Positions 9,986-20,634 of a stretch of DNA of 64,000 nt are shown piece by piece. Made by a program: the position numbers and the translations under genes. The stretch's first letter is position 1; every line of letters starts with the position of its first letter. The stretch covers positions 2,941,907 to 3,005,906 of the forward strand of contig BFEA01000039.1 in assembly GCA_003427395.1 (NCBI GenBank), read 5' to 3'. The notes beneath the pieces are model-generated. The model was not told where the DNA came from. It searched no databases and saw only the letters and a list, made by a program, of their open reading frames with translations. Source of the DNA: Chara braunii (Eukaryota > Streptophyta > Charophyceae > Charales > Characeae).

Positions 9986-11944
9986 CTATTTTCCTAAAAA
10001 AAAAACAGTTGCAGAGAAGGTGAGTTGCATCGTGCCAGCTTTGGCTGCCCTCACAGCATCCTTGAATCCTTTCATCTCTCTCTTATCGCCCAATTCTTTT
10101 TCTTCATCCAGGAGCTTGAGCATCTTCCCAATATCATTCACTCTAATTGTCGTCTTCTCATCTATTATTCCACTTTCTTTCAGTTTTGCTCGTACTTCCT
10201 CAATCAGCTTGTCCGATTCTCCATGCCTAAGAGAGTTAACATGTCGCTGATGACGAGGATGATGCCTATCACTTATCACAAAAGTCTGTTCTTGACCATT
10301 GTTAGGATCCTGGAGAGAAAGTAAGGATCCCCCATCATGGCCAAAGAACGCACAAGCCTCCATTCTATGTAGGAAAGGGGCTCCGAGAATACAGTCATGA
10401 TCCAAGTTAGGGACCACAAAACAGAGGATCTCGGCTCGTAAAGTTCCAATTCGAATAGGCAAATCATCAATAAAACCTGTCAAAGGCAGAAACCCGGCTA
10501 TATTGGAAAGCTGATGATTGACCTTCCTGTCTATCCCGAGCCCACATGACCTCATTGTGGCCGAGGACATAAACACCATCTCGGCCCCAGAGTCCACTAG
10601 GGCTCTAACTTTCACGTCATTTACGGAGATATTCAAATATCCGCACGACATGTGGCCAAACCTCATCTTGGTACCATGCGGGGCTCTTTCCACATGCTGA
10701 GGGAAGAATCTTAGACTATTTATTTCTACCTTCCGCCTTTCAACCATCTTTTTAAGTTCTTCTCTAAATTTAGGTACCAAGGCTACTGCTTATTTCCAGG
10801 ATAGGGTGATGTCGGTCTCCTCGAGTAATTTCTTTACTACTTCATCTATCGAGATCCCTTCCTCGGCTTCGGATCTCAAGACCACCCTTCTCTTCTTCCC
10901 GACAGCTTCCTTTCCTTTCCCTTCCTTCACTAGGTCCTTTGTCTCATCTATCAGCTGGTCCAGCTCTCTTTGAGCCTTCTCTCACTTTTTCTCTTCGACC
11001 TCTTTTTGGCTGATATGGGATACATTCAGGCTTTGACTTCCAGGATTGTCATCTCGAGCAACTATCTCTGGAGGTAGCATACCATCAAAGGTGACAACAT
11101 TAACTCTAGCCTTCTTCTTTTTATCCTTATTGGCCTTAGCCTGCTCTAGGACAACTGCTCGCATCCCTCCTTTGACCCGAAAATCTATCTTGTTCCAATT
11201 GGCATTACAGGCGTGCCCATTGGCATTCCTCTTGATAATCCCTTCTTCGAGTTCCTTCTCTAGTAAAGGGCACCGAGTTACAGTATGGTCTTCCTCGTCA
11301 TAATAATAACATCGGAAGGGGGCATCTCTCCTTTGTCAATCTCGGCTCTTATTATCTTTCTTCCAATCTCGGTCGCGTTTCTTCTTTTGTCTCTCTTTTC
11401 TCCTTCGTCTAGCGTCATCATCATCACTACTCTCGCTATCGCTTTCACTCTCCTCTTTTTGCTTCTTCGTCTTTCTTTCCACCTTACCTTCTTCGGCTCT
11501 AACAAGTGCTTGAGTTGCTGGGGCAGGAAGGGTTAACTTTTTGAAGCTACCAAGCTTAACGAGAAGACCAAGGATCTGTTCGGCCTTCAAGTTTTCTCCC
11601 TTAGCTGCCTCAACATTTCCTTCTCTTGCACTAGTGATTGCTTTCATCTGTTCCAGAGACCACTTCCGGTTTGACACCGAAGGTAGTTCACAGACCATCT
11701 CAACCACTTCATCCCACTTCAGAGGATAATGGGCAGCGCGACTTACCACACTCTTTCTTTCATCCTCTGCAAAATTAGTTCGCTGGACATGACACTTCTG
11801 GGACTCATCTAAGAAGGGTACTCTTCGCGCAACCCGCTCAAAATCCTCTAGGAATTGATAAAGGGTTGCATATTTTGAACGTCGCACTTCCAACAAATTT
11901 TGCATGGTCGTTGGGACGTCACACTTCACATATTTTTCCAGCAT
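9986..11944 (-). pseudogene. gag-pro: gag-protease polyprotein, 5'-truncated, three in-frame stops
   Basis: One reading frame runs from ATG 11944 to TAG 9986, interrupted by TGA 11338, TGA 10984 and TAA 10792. It opens mid-capsid, with a block containing FLEDFERVARRVPFLDE, then a Lys/Glu/Ser/Asp-rich linker. A CCHC knuckle follows at 11270-11311 in which the second Cys is Tyr (C-x2-Y-x4-H-x4-C; TGT to TAT explains it). Next comes a Lys-rich linker and an aspartic protease with the active-site motif ALVDSGAE near 10590. Gag packages the element RNA and the protease matures the polyprotein. Frame continuity across all three stops shows it was one ORF. A run of ten A at 9996-10005 precedes the shift into pol. 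Confidence 0.85.
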
Positions 11945-12738
11945 CTTTGCTTTTTCTGAACAATGTCATTTCACAAGAGCTATTTCTGAGCATTTTGCTA
12001 TTCATCAGGGCCATTTTTGAGCATCGTGCCACTCGTCAGGACCATTACTGAGCATTGTGCTATTTGTCAGGGCCATTTCTGAGCAATGTGCTATTTGCAT
12101 GTGTGCGCTATTGCACACCGTGGTCGAGAACCATTTTGCTATTTGCATCTGTGCGCAGTTGCGCACCATGATTGAGAGTCGTTTTGCTATTTGCAACTAT
12201 GCGTTGTTGCACACCATGACTGAGGATCATTTTCTGTTGTTCGTAACAGTACGCTGTTGAGCATCATGAGTGATGATCATACATGACCAACTCCGAGCCA
12301 GGGGTGCCAGTGTTCGTTTCAACTGAGTACTTAGTCTGCATTTGATGACAATAGTGGTCTGGCCCTAAGAGAAGGCCAAGTTTTGCCAGCAGTAATCACT
12401 CAATCCTGTTGTTAGCAGTAAAATTGGTCCCAAGCAAAGATTGAATTTTGACCATCAGATTGAGATATTATTTTTTTAAGTGTGCGCCTGCGCGCGCCCA
12501 GACCAGATATTATAGGTGCGCGCTCGCGCGCGCCAAAGATCAGATATTATATTTTAGGTGCACACCCATGCGCGCCCAGACCAAATATTATTTTTGAGTG
12601 CGAACCGGTGCCCGCCCAAGCTTAACATTGCAAATAGAGTGCACGCTCATGGGCGCCCAAGCTTGGCAATGCAGTTAGAGTGCGCGCCCATGCGCGCCCA
12701 AGCTTGGAATAGTAATTAGAGTGCGCACCCATGCGCGC
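11945..12738 (-). repeat. Long inverted repeat, right arm (LTR-like)
   Basis: Reverse complement of 1-757, containing blocks c, b and a in mirrored order. Its inner edge (TTCAGAAAA on the minus strand) joins gag at 11944 without the roughly 2.6 kb that separates the equivalent point from the gag-like start in the left copy. It runs into an N gap at 12739. Confidence 0.85.
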
Positions 12739-13213
12739 NNNNNNNNNNNNNNNNNNNNNNNNNNNNNNNNNNNNNNNNNNNNNNNNNNNNNNNNNNNNNN
12801 NNNNNNNNNNNNNNNNNNNNNNNNNNNNNNNNNNNNNNNNNNNNNNNNNNNNNNNNNNNNNNNNNNNNNNNNNNNNNNNNNNNNNNNNNNNNNNNNNNNN
12901 NNNNNNNNNNNNNNNNNNNNNNNNNNNNNNNNNNNNNNNNNNNNNNNNNNNNNNNNNNNNNNNNNNNNNNNNNNNNNNNNNNNNNNNNNNNNNNNNNNNN
13001 NNNNNNNNNNNNNNNNNNNNNNNNNNNNNNNNNNNNNNNNNNNNNNNNNNNNNNNNNNNNNNNNNNNNNNNNNNNNNNNNNNNNNNNNNNNNNNNNNNNN
13101 NNNNNNNNNNNNNNNNNNNNNNNNNNNNNNNNNNNNNNNNNNNNNNNNNNNNNNNNNNNNNNNNNNNNNNNNNNNNNNNNNNNNNNNNNNNNNNNNNNNN
13201 NNNNNNNNNNNNN
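12739..13213. other. Assembly gap (N) inside block-a satellite
   Basis: 475 N. The same 41-bp-type repeat in the same orientation lies on both sides, so the gap probably hides more satellite. Long ORFs across it are artefacts. Confidence 0.95.
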
Positions 13214-13430
13214 TGTGTGCCCAAGCTGGATATCGTTATTTGAGTGTGCGCCCATGTGCACTTGCGCTAGATATGTGTGCGCCCAGGCTGGATATTGCTA
13301 TTAGAGTGCGCGTCCGTGTGCGTCCAGACTGGATATAGTTATTTGAGTGCGCGCCCATGCGTGCGCCCAGGCTAGATACTGTCGTTTGAGTGCGTGCCCG
13401 TGTGCGCCCGAGCCTATGATTATTATGGGA
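13214..13430. repeat. Diverged block-a minisatellite
   Basis: Units resembling GCGCCCAGGCTGGATAT...TTGAGTGCGCGCCC, in the same orientation as 12480-12738 and more diverged. Confidence 0.75.
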
Positions 13431-13625
13431 TGATTTGCCTTCACGCACCCGTTGATTTATTTCCTTGTTGATCAGCAACACCTCATGCACGTGATATTTT
13501 CCCTCGCACGGGGAGCATTGGCAGTTCAGTCCCTGCACAGATGACCTAGCTCAGTCTAGCCCCAGTACATTCAGCATTTGTGACTGGTCCCTGTGCATGA
13601 GATGTTCTATTGATGAGTTGTTGTT

Positions 13626-13900
13626 CAGTCGGGCCCTTCGGGCGGGTCTACTTGAGATTGAGTTGTTGATTCAGCCGGGCCCCTTCAGGCGGGCCCACTT
13701 CTCGAGTTTTCAGTCAGGCCCCTTCAGGCGGGCCCCTTTCTTCTGAGATAGCTGCTGTTCAGTCGGGCCCATTCAGGCGGGCTTTATATTGAGTTGCTGA
13801 TTCAGCTGGGCCCATTCAGGCGGACCTTATATCGAGTTGCGGTTCAGTCAGGTCATTCAGACAGGCCTTTACACTGAGTTGCTGATTGCTATCTGGTCAG
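13626..13900. repeat. ~39-49-bp repeat with GGGCCC arms (block h)
   Basis: CAGTCGGGCCC-type starts at 13626, 13672, 13711, 13760, 13803 and 13845. Well-preserved units have GGGCCC on both sides of a loop around TTCAGGC, another hairpin-bearing short repeat. Confidence 0.8.
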
Positions 13901-13971
13901 GCCTTGGAGGGAGTATTTGTATTTCATCCAAATTGGCCCGACGTCGTGAGACTACCCCTAAGTAGGGTAGA

Positions 13972-14988
13972 TTGATTGAGAGATTCTGCTACAGACATGC
14001 GGGACATCAGAGTTTCACTATCAGGACTAATGAGTCCTCGACCTCAAGACACACGTTCGTGATCACCTACTCGGTAAAGGGGGCAGAGACGGGAGTGAAG
14101 GGCACCACATACGACAGAATTTCGGATTACATATTTCGAAGGGAGAGCTATTGGAGGGACAACTGGCTGCACGTAGTGTTTCCTCGCGTACCTTCAACTC
14201 CTGGGGATGTGCTCTTTGATTTTGACGGATGCAACCCCAAACCCCTTAATGAGCCACGCAACAAGGAAAAGAGGCGGAAGAACGACCGGATCTAGAGAGA
14301 GAGAACCAAATCCGGGGTCCGAATCACTACATGTGCCCCGAAATCAGAGAGAGATGAGTCGGATTTGGAGCCCTGCTCCATGAGTGACCTTGATCTTGGT
14401 GATTACTTCGACTGGGACACTCACAGGGGTTGAGTTTGTGGACAACGACAGGAGCGCTGGAGACCAGAGAGCAGAGACGTCGGAGGGCGACATTGAGGAG
14501 GATNGCACATCTTCTAGCACGGTATCTTCTTGAGGGTGATTGACTCCTACATGTCAGATGACCCTAGGTCTGAGACAGTTATTGGCTTCCCAAGAGGGGA
14601 AGGACCGATCTCATACCTCGGAGATGGCTACAGTCATTTGGTTGGGACGGACTTTGCTATGCAGGCTTATCGGAAGCCTCTTTACGGAGATCGCTTTCTC
14701 GAGGTTTCCTACATCTACTCAGGTGGGTGAGGACGTATTGAGATATTGATTGGAGCTACAGGCGATATCATTCTTGCGGAGGAGCTTTATCTCAGAAGTG
14801 TCGCAGACGAGGAGATGGCTAGATGCATGGCCTATATCTGCAAGATTGATCCAGCAGCGCCTCTCGACATCAGCTACGTGGTTCCAGAGTCGATAGCCAC
14901 GCGAGTTTTCAATGACGAGGCGCCAGATGTGGAGTCTCAGACGACAGCACTTACTCACGAGGGGGTACCGCTCATTATCATTGATTGA
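13972..14988 (+). pseudogene. Unrecognised decayed ORF, ~340 codons
   Basis: Three open stretches (13972-14295, 14530-14730, 14746-14988) share one reading frame, separated by TAG 14293 and a short frame excursion around 14430-14520 where a neighbouring frame gives an acidic stretch (FVDNDRSAGDQRAETSEGD). The region also contains one ambiguous base at 14504. The C-terminus, ending ALTHEGVPLIIID at TGA 14986, looks like a genuine protein end. No family is recognised. The ORF lies upstream of an LTR end and primer-binding site at 15440-15465, so it may be cargo within a very long LTR or an unrelated gene relic. Function unknown. Confidence 0.4.
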
Positions 14989-15439
14989 GGTTCTCTCTTT
15001 TCAGTCACTATGATGTTATTATTTATTCGTGACTGCAGTCCTCCAATGGTTGCTCCCTGCATATTCTGTGTACTACTCTTCAGGTTACACTCAAGGCAGC
15101 TTGAAGGACTCCTGAATGGCTGCTCCCTTATGATACACAGGTTACACTCAAGGCAGCTTGAAGGACTCTTGGATGATAGGGACTCTAGTGACCTTGGGTC
15201 TATCCTTTATACGGGGTCAGGTGAAGGCGATAAACCCGAACGCCTCACTCTAAGCCGTGTCGCCGCTGGCAGGAGGGATAACCCTGACTACTCGGCTGTA
15301 AGACAAAGTGTGACTGCCTCAGAATACACCTCTATTTTTGTACCAACCAAAATCCTGCGTGACAGTCTGCCAGTCCTCCAACCCACTGAGCTCGGTCCGT
15401 GGAAGAACATCTAACCCGACCCTTGAAGCAGTAGGGGCG
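14989..15439 (+). other. Probable 3' part of the LTR before the primer-binding site
   Basis: It contains a 57-bp direct duplication: CAGGTTACACTCAAGGCAGC at 15081 and 15138, each followed by TTGAAGGACTC. A 134-codon frame (15010-15414) has no recognisable features. It ends just before CGACA at 15440-15444. Confidence 0.4.
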
Positions 15440-15448
15440 CGACAAAAA

Positions 15449-15465
15449 TGACGCTGTTGCCGGGG
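15449..15465 (+). other. Primer-binding site for tRNA-Asp (GTC)
   Basis: TGACGCTGTTGCCGGGG matches the complement of the plant tRNA-Asp 3' end (TGGCGCCGTTGCCGGGG, including CCA) at 15 of 17 positions. Both differences are transitions (G to A, C to T). It lies 4 nt past a CGACA LTR-type terminus, which is the expected geometry for priming minus-strand cDNA synthesis. Confidence 0.7.
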
Positions 15466-15834
15466 ACTCAAAAATCTTGAGTTCCAGGGAGCGGACCTTG
15501 GTCACAATATTCTGTGACTAGGCAGCAGTCTAGCATATATCATACAAGATCTGGCTCAGGTCCGAAAGACTTTCGGCTAGAGGAACCCCGAGAGGAGGGG
15601 CCTCTTGCAGAAGTCTACTTGAAGTGATTCAGATTTGCAAGCAAGGGTTTGGAATTTGTTTTCTGGATCCTTTGCTTGAGAAGTCCATAAGTGAGAAACC
15701 AGATGATGACTGAAGAGTATAATGTCCTAGAAGCCCTAACTCGTGTCACATGCGGTGGTGTCTTCCCTTATATGTTTGTCTAATGCATTACTTGTGTAAA
15801 AAGTACGACGACTATGCATGTCTTTGTCTCTAGA

Positions 15835-16445
15835 TTCCTCGACAGTGATGATTATGATATTTGACCCTACATCCTAGAAGGGACTGATCGGGACCCTAGT
15901 TTCTTTAGCAACTGGGATGTCATAGTGAGGTGTGTCGAAGTAGAGAGAGATCAATTGAGACAACAAGGGATAGAGGCGAGTTGGAGCTTACTACCTAGGA
16001 TTTATGAGAAGATTCCTATCCTGTCAGTACCCAGAGGATTCTGTGATAGTAGGAACTGACAGTCAATCATCCTTTTACCAGTGGAGGAGTTTTTCCCTAC
16101 AAGATAGAGCGTTGTGTATCCCTAGAAGAGAAGCATGCCCCTGGTAAGGCATATATCCTTGTAGTGAGGTTCCTTGATACTGGTGAATACGATATCCGAC
16201 CCTATATTTCCTCATTGAGGGAGAGAGGGACCGATCGCGAGTCCTTTCAGAGCTGGATTAGTGATATAGTTAGCCAAGAAAAGAGAGAGTTAGAAAGAAA
16301 AGGAGCAAGAGTGATGAGTAACCTAGCTCCGATTGTGTTTGACAGGTTCCCCGAACCAGTTTTGCCGGAAAGTTTTACCGACGGCAGAAACTGGGAACCA
16401 ATTCTAAACGCAATCATAAGAGAGAAAAGGTTCAGGAAGAAATAG
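15835..16445 (+). pseudogene. Gag-side region with an internally duplicated ~75-residue domain
   Basis: Two diverged copies of one domain are visible. The first (from 15835) reads FLDSDDYDI, stop, PYILEGTDRD...W..IV...ERDQLRQQG and ends near GFCDSRN. The second (from about 16170) reads FLDTGEYDIRPYI...GTDRESFQSWISDIV and ends near GRNW, with the open frame closing at TAG 16443. Shared features are the FLD..YDI.PYI start, GTDR, SF..W, IV and a charged helix. The copies are in different frames and the first has in-frame stops. The domain precedes the gag ATG at 16472 by 27 bp. Family unrecognised; possibly an N-terminal extension of gag that duplicated and decayed. Confidence 0.45.
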
Positions 16446-16471
16446 GAGTTTTAATTAGTAAACCATACAAG

Positions 16472-16930
16472 ATGGTCAGGGGACCGAACGCAAGGCAGAA
16501 CCTTGCTAGTTCCTCTGCAGGTGACGGAGAAGTGACCACTACCACTGTTCTACAAGAAATATTGAAAAGGATAGAGGTCATGAAGACCGGAATGGACACT
16601 ATGAATGTTCGTCTAGACCTTTCAAGAGCTAAGGTACATCTAGATAACATACCCTGCTTTGATGGAACCAAGGTTAGGGAGTTCATGGAAGACTATGATG
16701 TCTTCGGTATGAGCCACGTTTGGTCGAAAAAACAGAAGTTCAAAGCTTTCCTAGCCTATGTTGAGCCTAAGATGAGGGTGTCGGTGACAAAAACGACACA
16801 AAGACTGACAACATGGGTTAAGGTTAGACAGAGAGCAATGAGCGGGGTCGGAGCAGTGTCAGTACTTAGCATCTCTGCAGAGCATGAAGAGGAGCGTCAC
16901 AAGAGTTGGTCTATGTCGGCAGCGAAATGA
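16472..16930 (+). pseudogene. gag: gag capsid N-terminal fragment
   Basis: ATG 16472 opens a 152-codon frame. A Ser/Thr-rich start and a short amphipathic helix (ILKRIEVMKTGMDTMNVRL) lead into a Ty3/gypsy-type capsid start, IPCFDGTKVREFMEDYD, then SKKQKFKAFLAYVEPKMRV. It then loses similarity and ends at TGA 16928. In family terms this is the capsid N-terminal half that is missing from the minus-strand element starting at 11944, so the two fragments may come from related elements. No zinc knuckle or protease follows. Confidence 0.6.
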
Positions 16931-17920
16931 TATGGACTTAAAAAGTTGAGGTCATCAAATTCCTCTCAGCGCAGGTCGCATAGCATTTATCCACTGAGGG
17001 ACGCTTCCTTCTCTCGTATCGTCACAAGATGATCGAGCATTATGACTTTAATACACATCACCCACCCAGGGTGTTTAAATCTCCCTCTCTCTTGCAGCCC
17101 GCGGAGACCCCACATGACCAGTATGGCGTCAGCCTTATCGTGCTCAAACTGCACGGAGCACAAACGCAAACTCTCCCACTCTTGTTTGCTCTGAGATGGT
17201 GACTAATCAGAAACTCAAGAATGCGAGCGCCTATTCTGACCAATTTGAATGCAAGACGCCCCACGACCGCTGGCGCATGACCCGCTACCTCAAGACGTCA
17301 ATCTTAGAACAAAGTGAGTCCTTCCCAGAGCATATCTGACCTTTTGTCCAAGCACCTCTCCCTCTCTCTTGTCTTAATTATTGTGCATCCTTCTCCTTTA
17401 TACGCATGCAATAGCTAGCATCGTCACTCTGATCCTGCATGGAGCACGAGGAATGCACACGCCCGCAACTATCTTTACTGTTCGCTCAGTCAAGAAGACC
17501 GTGGAATTGGAAGCGATCCCAGAGGGGCTGTAGTGCGTTCCCGCTACGGCCGAACACATCGAGAGAGATGACAATCCTCACCGAGCATGTGTGGAATTAT
17601 TTTCCCGCTTTCTACCCCTTTGCAACCAGATAGTCATCAAGGTTGCTCACTACTGAGTACAACGCAACGCAATGTCATGGCTTGAACGAAAGAGTGACGC
17701 CAATGGTGCATCATGTGACCTATCTCTCACACGAGTGGTTGACGTCAACCACGACTACTCCGCGCACCGTTACACTCTCACGCCCTCGTCGACCTCTGAG
17801 CCCCCTTCTCTCACTTTCGAGCATATTTATCGGGCACGTTGTTGTCCCCCGTGACTGTGACTACTTCACTTCCTCTCGTCGCCCGACTGTCGTCTCATGC
17901 TCCCTTTTGCGTCTAACAGC
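16931..17920. other. Unassigned sequence
   Basis: No domain, repeat array or RNA is recognised. Open frames are short on both strands. Confidence 0.4.
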
Positions 17921-18346
17921 CTAGCGTCCTTGGGCCTTCCGTCGTCGTGAGTTGGTCTTAGGGCCACTCTCAACTGGCTCAGCAGGCGGCGGGTAGTCCC
18001 ACTGCCACTGGTCTAGGCCATGCCAGGACAGCGTCTCTGCGTTCAAGTCACTGGCATCGCTCTTTGCCTCAGTATCCCGATCCAAACGTTGTTGTTCCCG
18101 CTCCGCAGTATCGGTGGACGTCTCAACGTCCAGGTACGATATGGTCACCTTCATCTCGTCCGTGACCCCGTCCCTCCTGCATCTCTTTTTGGCTTTGTCC
18201 TTAGCCTCCATGATCGCCAACTGCAAATCCTGATCTTCCCTCATTTCCTCTTCCTTTCCCCCTTCTACGTTTGTCTTTAACCTCGCCTCTCGGTTATCGT
18301 GGCTATAGTCCAATATGGTCGTCATTGTAGGCCCTTCTCCGGACAT
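17921..18346 (-). CDS. Uncharacterised highly charged ORF, 141 aa
   Basis: ATG at 18346, stop at 17921. The product is hydrophilic: a Glu/Lys/Arg-rich helical middle (EGGKEEEMREDQDLQLAIME, then KDKAKKRCRRDG), an acidic Thr/Asp-rich part, a Trp-rich stretch (WHGLDQWQWDYPPP) and a basic tail. No signal peptide, membrane segment or known motif is seen. Composition is protein-like rather than repeat-derived, and it lies just upstream (by coordinate) of the large repeat at 18876. It may be an exon or a gag-like relic. A chance ORF is possible. Confidence 0.3.
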   Translation of the reverse strand: MSGEGPTMTTILDYSHDNREARLKTNVEGGKEEEMREDQDLQLAIMEAKDKAKKRCRRDGVTDEMKVTISYLDVETSTDTAEREQQRLDRDTEAKSDASDLNAETLSWHGLDQWQWDYPPPAEPVESGPKTNSRRRKAQGR

Positions 18347-18875
18347 CCGCTCCCACCTTCAAAGGAACTGGAGGCACCTTGGCATGTAGCCATACAACCC
18401 ACTGTTGTGCACCATGACCGGGCCCTTTTTAAGCAGACGGTATACACTACCAGGCCACAAACCCCCAAATAACAAAGATGCTAGGCACCTGCACACGCAG
18501 ACTATTTGTCGCACGCCGCCTAGTCCCCTCTCCTCGATTCGCCAGTACTCAGCGTAGTAAGATTGCTCATACCCAAATAGTCGAAGGCTAGTCCCCCTTC
18601 CCTTTTATAGGACCGCTGCACCTCGACCCCAACGCTTTAAATGAGGGATTCAAACATCCTTTTTATTTATGCATTTAAAGAAAATCGTTTTTCAAAAGAA
18701 AAAGGGTAGGGCAGACTTTAAAACTAAAAGAAGGAAAACGTGAGGCTGAATTCCAACGGTCACCTCTGGCATGAAGTGACCTGAAAGCTCGATGCGACAG
18801 TCGCATAACAGGATACCGACGATCATTCTCCTTTTCTTGAAAGAGATCTACGGACCACCCTTGATGGGTACTCAT
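18347..18875. other. Unassigned sequence up to repeat copy A
   Basis: No gene is recognised. The last four bases, TCAT at 18872-18875, form the left flank (candidate target duplication) of the large repeat. Confidence 0.45.
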
Positions 18876-20634
18876 TGTCGAGCGCATCGGTCCGACACCG
18901 CACAAGGGCAGCGCGGGACCCTCCCAGCCGCGTCACGCAGGAGTTGGACTAAGTCCTCTTCGCGAATATACATGGAACTTCCGCAAGTCGCTCCGGCCGA
19001 GTGCGCCAACCATACCTCTCGCGAGCTCCTACGACAAGATAGGGTCTACGAGAGGCACAACTTACCTCCACCTTACGAGAGTTGTCACCTCTCTTTGGTG
19101 GGCGTATTCCCACCGAGTTACCAGTCCACAGTACGAAAGTCAATCAGCTGCAATCGTAGAGGTGGACCAGCCGAGGGCGTTTCTTGTTCGTTGTAGCATA
19201 AGGGGTACGCGCGCTAGTACGCCTCTATCGGACCCGCACACGAACTGACATCTTGGGGGGCTGAAGTCCCAAGCGCGACCCGTCGTCGGTCGAGAAGGAC
19301 GTATCCCACACACCACGAGTATACCACTCTACAGAATATAAAAATAAAACGCACGCACACGCACATATACATATACAAAACGATATTGAACAAACAACGC
19401 GACAACACTCCTAGTCCCGTAGTAGCCATCCCATAACTTTCCGATGCGGGAATCGAATAGGCGTCGTGCGTGAGACTTAGTATAAAACCGCACAAACGCA
19501 GCGCTAACTTATATCGACTCGCAATGCAAGTGTACGTAAGCGGTCGCAGTGATGGCGTATTATATAGTACCCATACTCATGCGGTCCTCGTTAATCTCGA
19601 GGGTCGCGTTCGACACTCAAGTGTCAGCCGACACACGCCTTGAGGGATTGATGTCTCGACGCTGGACAACCGCCAAGTCCGGTTGAAAACCACACCCTCT
19701 TTCGTACCCTGTGGAGAGTAGGTGGTACACAGGTTCGTACCTGTGATGGCAATCGTCTCTTATTGCCCTGGAGACCAACTCTCTCATCCAGGGTCTAGAA
19801 CGAAGTCAAGGGGTTTGACTTTGACGGCTACCACGGACTACAACGTCCAACTATTAAAATTAACAAGCAAAATCAATCAGTAAATAAATAAGCATCCCTA
19901 CACTTATATATCAAATCATGACTCAAGATAAAATAAAGGAAGGGGAAACATAAACCCATCAAGTATGCAAATCGTGCGACACACGGTTGTCATTCTCACC
20001 GCCTCCAGAGTGTGGCTCATATACGAAGCTCAAGAATACTAACCTGTATAAAACACAGGCACACACAATAGTCATATTGCCATACACTAATGTGGTCAAC
20101 TTTACTTTTCCCTGTAACTTACACTACGCCTCACACACTCAAGCCCCTAGTCATAGTTCAACTTTTTATAAATCTCATAAATTCTTTATAATGACCATTT
20201 AGAAGAAGTCCGGTTAAAACCCTCAAAGAAACATATCAAATCACAGGGCTAAGGCAATCAAGTTGAGGTACAGGTGTAAGCAAAGTTGTGTCGTGAGCCG
20301 ACAAGTCGGCGATCAGCCAACCGACCTGTTATAAGTGATAACAGAAAATGATCCTCGTATGATCAAGCTGGAACTAGTCAAAATCCTGGATCGAATGTCC
20401 AAAGATGGCATGTATCATAAGACAGGTCAATGTCCAAGCTAAATCATCAATGTAAGGAAGATCAAATCCCTATGACACGTTCTCACTCAGGACACTCTTG
20501 ACAGCCAAGCCTAGGTCCATCCCTAAGCCAGTGCCCAAAGAAAGGTAGACCTATGGCAGGATCTCCTCCATACAGAGTGGATCGCTAGAGTCACCACCTG
20601 TCAAAATATAATCTATCTCCCCTAAACTAAGAAA

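Larger units (their letters stand above)
6694..11944 (-). mobile_element. Ty3/gypsy LTR retrotransposon, decayed internal region
   Basis: Reading the minus strand from 11944, domains follow the order gag, zinc knuckle, aspartic protease, reverse transcriptase, RNase H, integrase, which defines Ty3/gypsy (integrase after RNase H). The 5' end begins in the middle of gag, directly joined to LTR-like repeat sequence, so the rest of the LTR, the primer-binding site and the gag N-terminus are missing. No matching 3' LTR was found. At least ten in-frame stops and two frameshifts make it non-autonomous. Most stops are TGA or TAG, several at expected Trp positions. Confidence 0.9.
15440..16930 (+). 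mobile_element. Ty3/gypsy 5' internal region: LTR end, PBS, leader and partial gag
   Basis: CGACA at 15440-15444 is a plausible LTR 3' end. AAAA and a tRNA-Asp-type primer-binding site follow at 15449, then a leader, a duplicated gag-side domain (15835-16445) and a gag start (16472). Coding ends at 16930 with no protease or pol after it, so the element is truncated. Plant Tat/Athila-type Ty3/gypsy elements typically use this tRNA-Asp primer. Confidence 0.6.

Noticed and set aside
12622-13338. Long ORFs (up to 205 codons) on both strands across 12739-13213
   Set aside because: They consist almost wholly of N translated as X.
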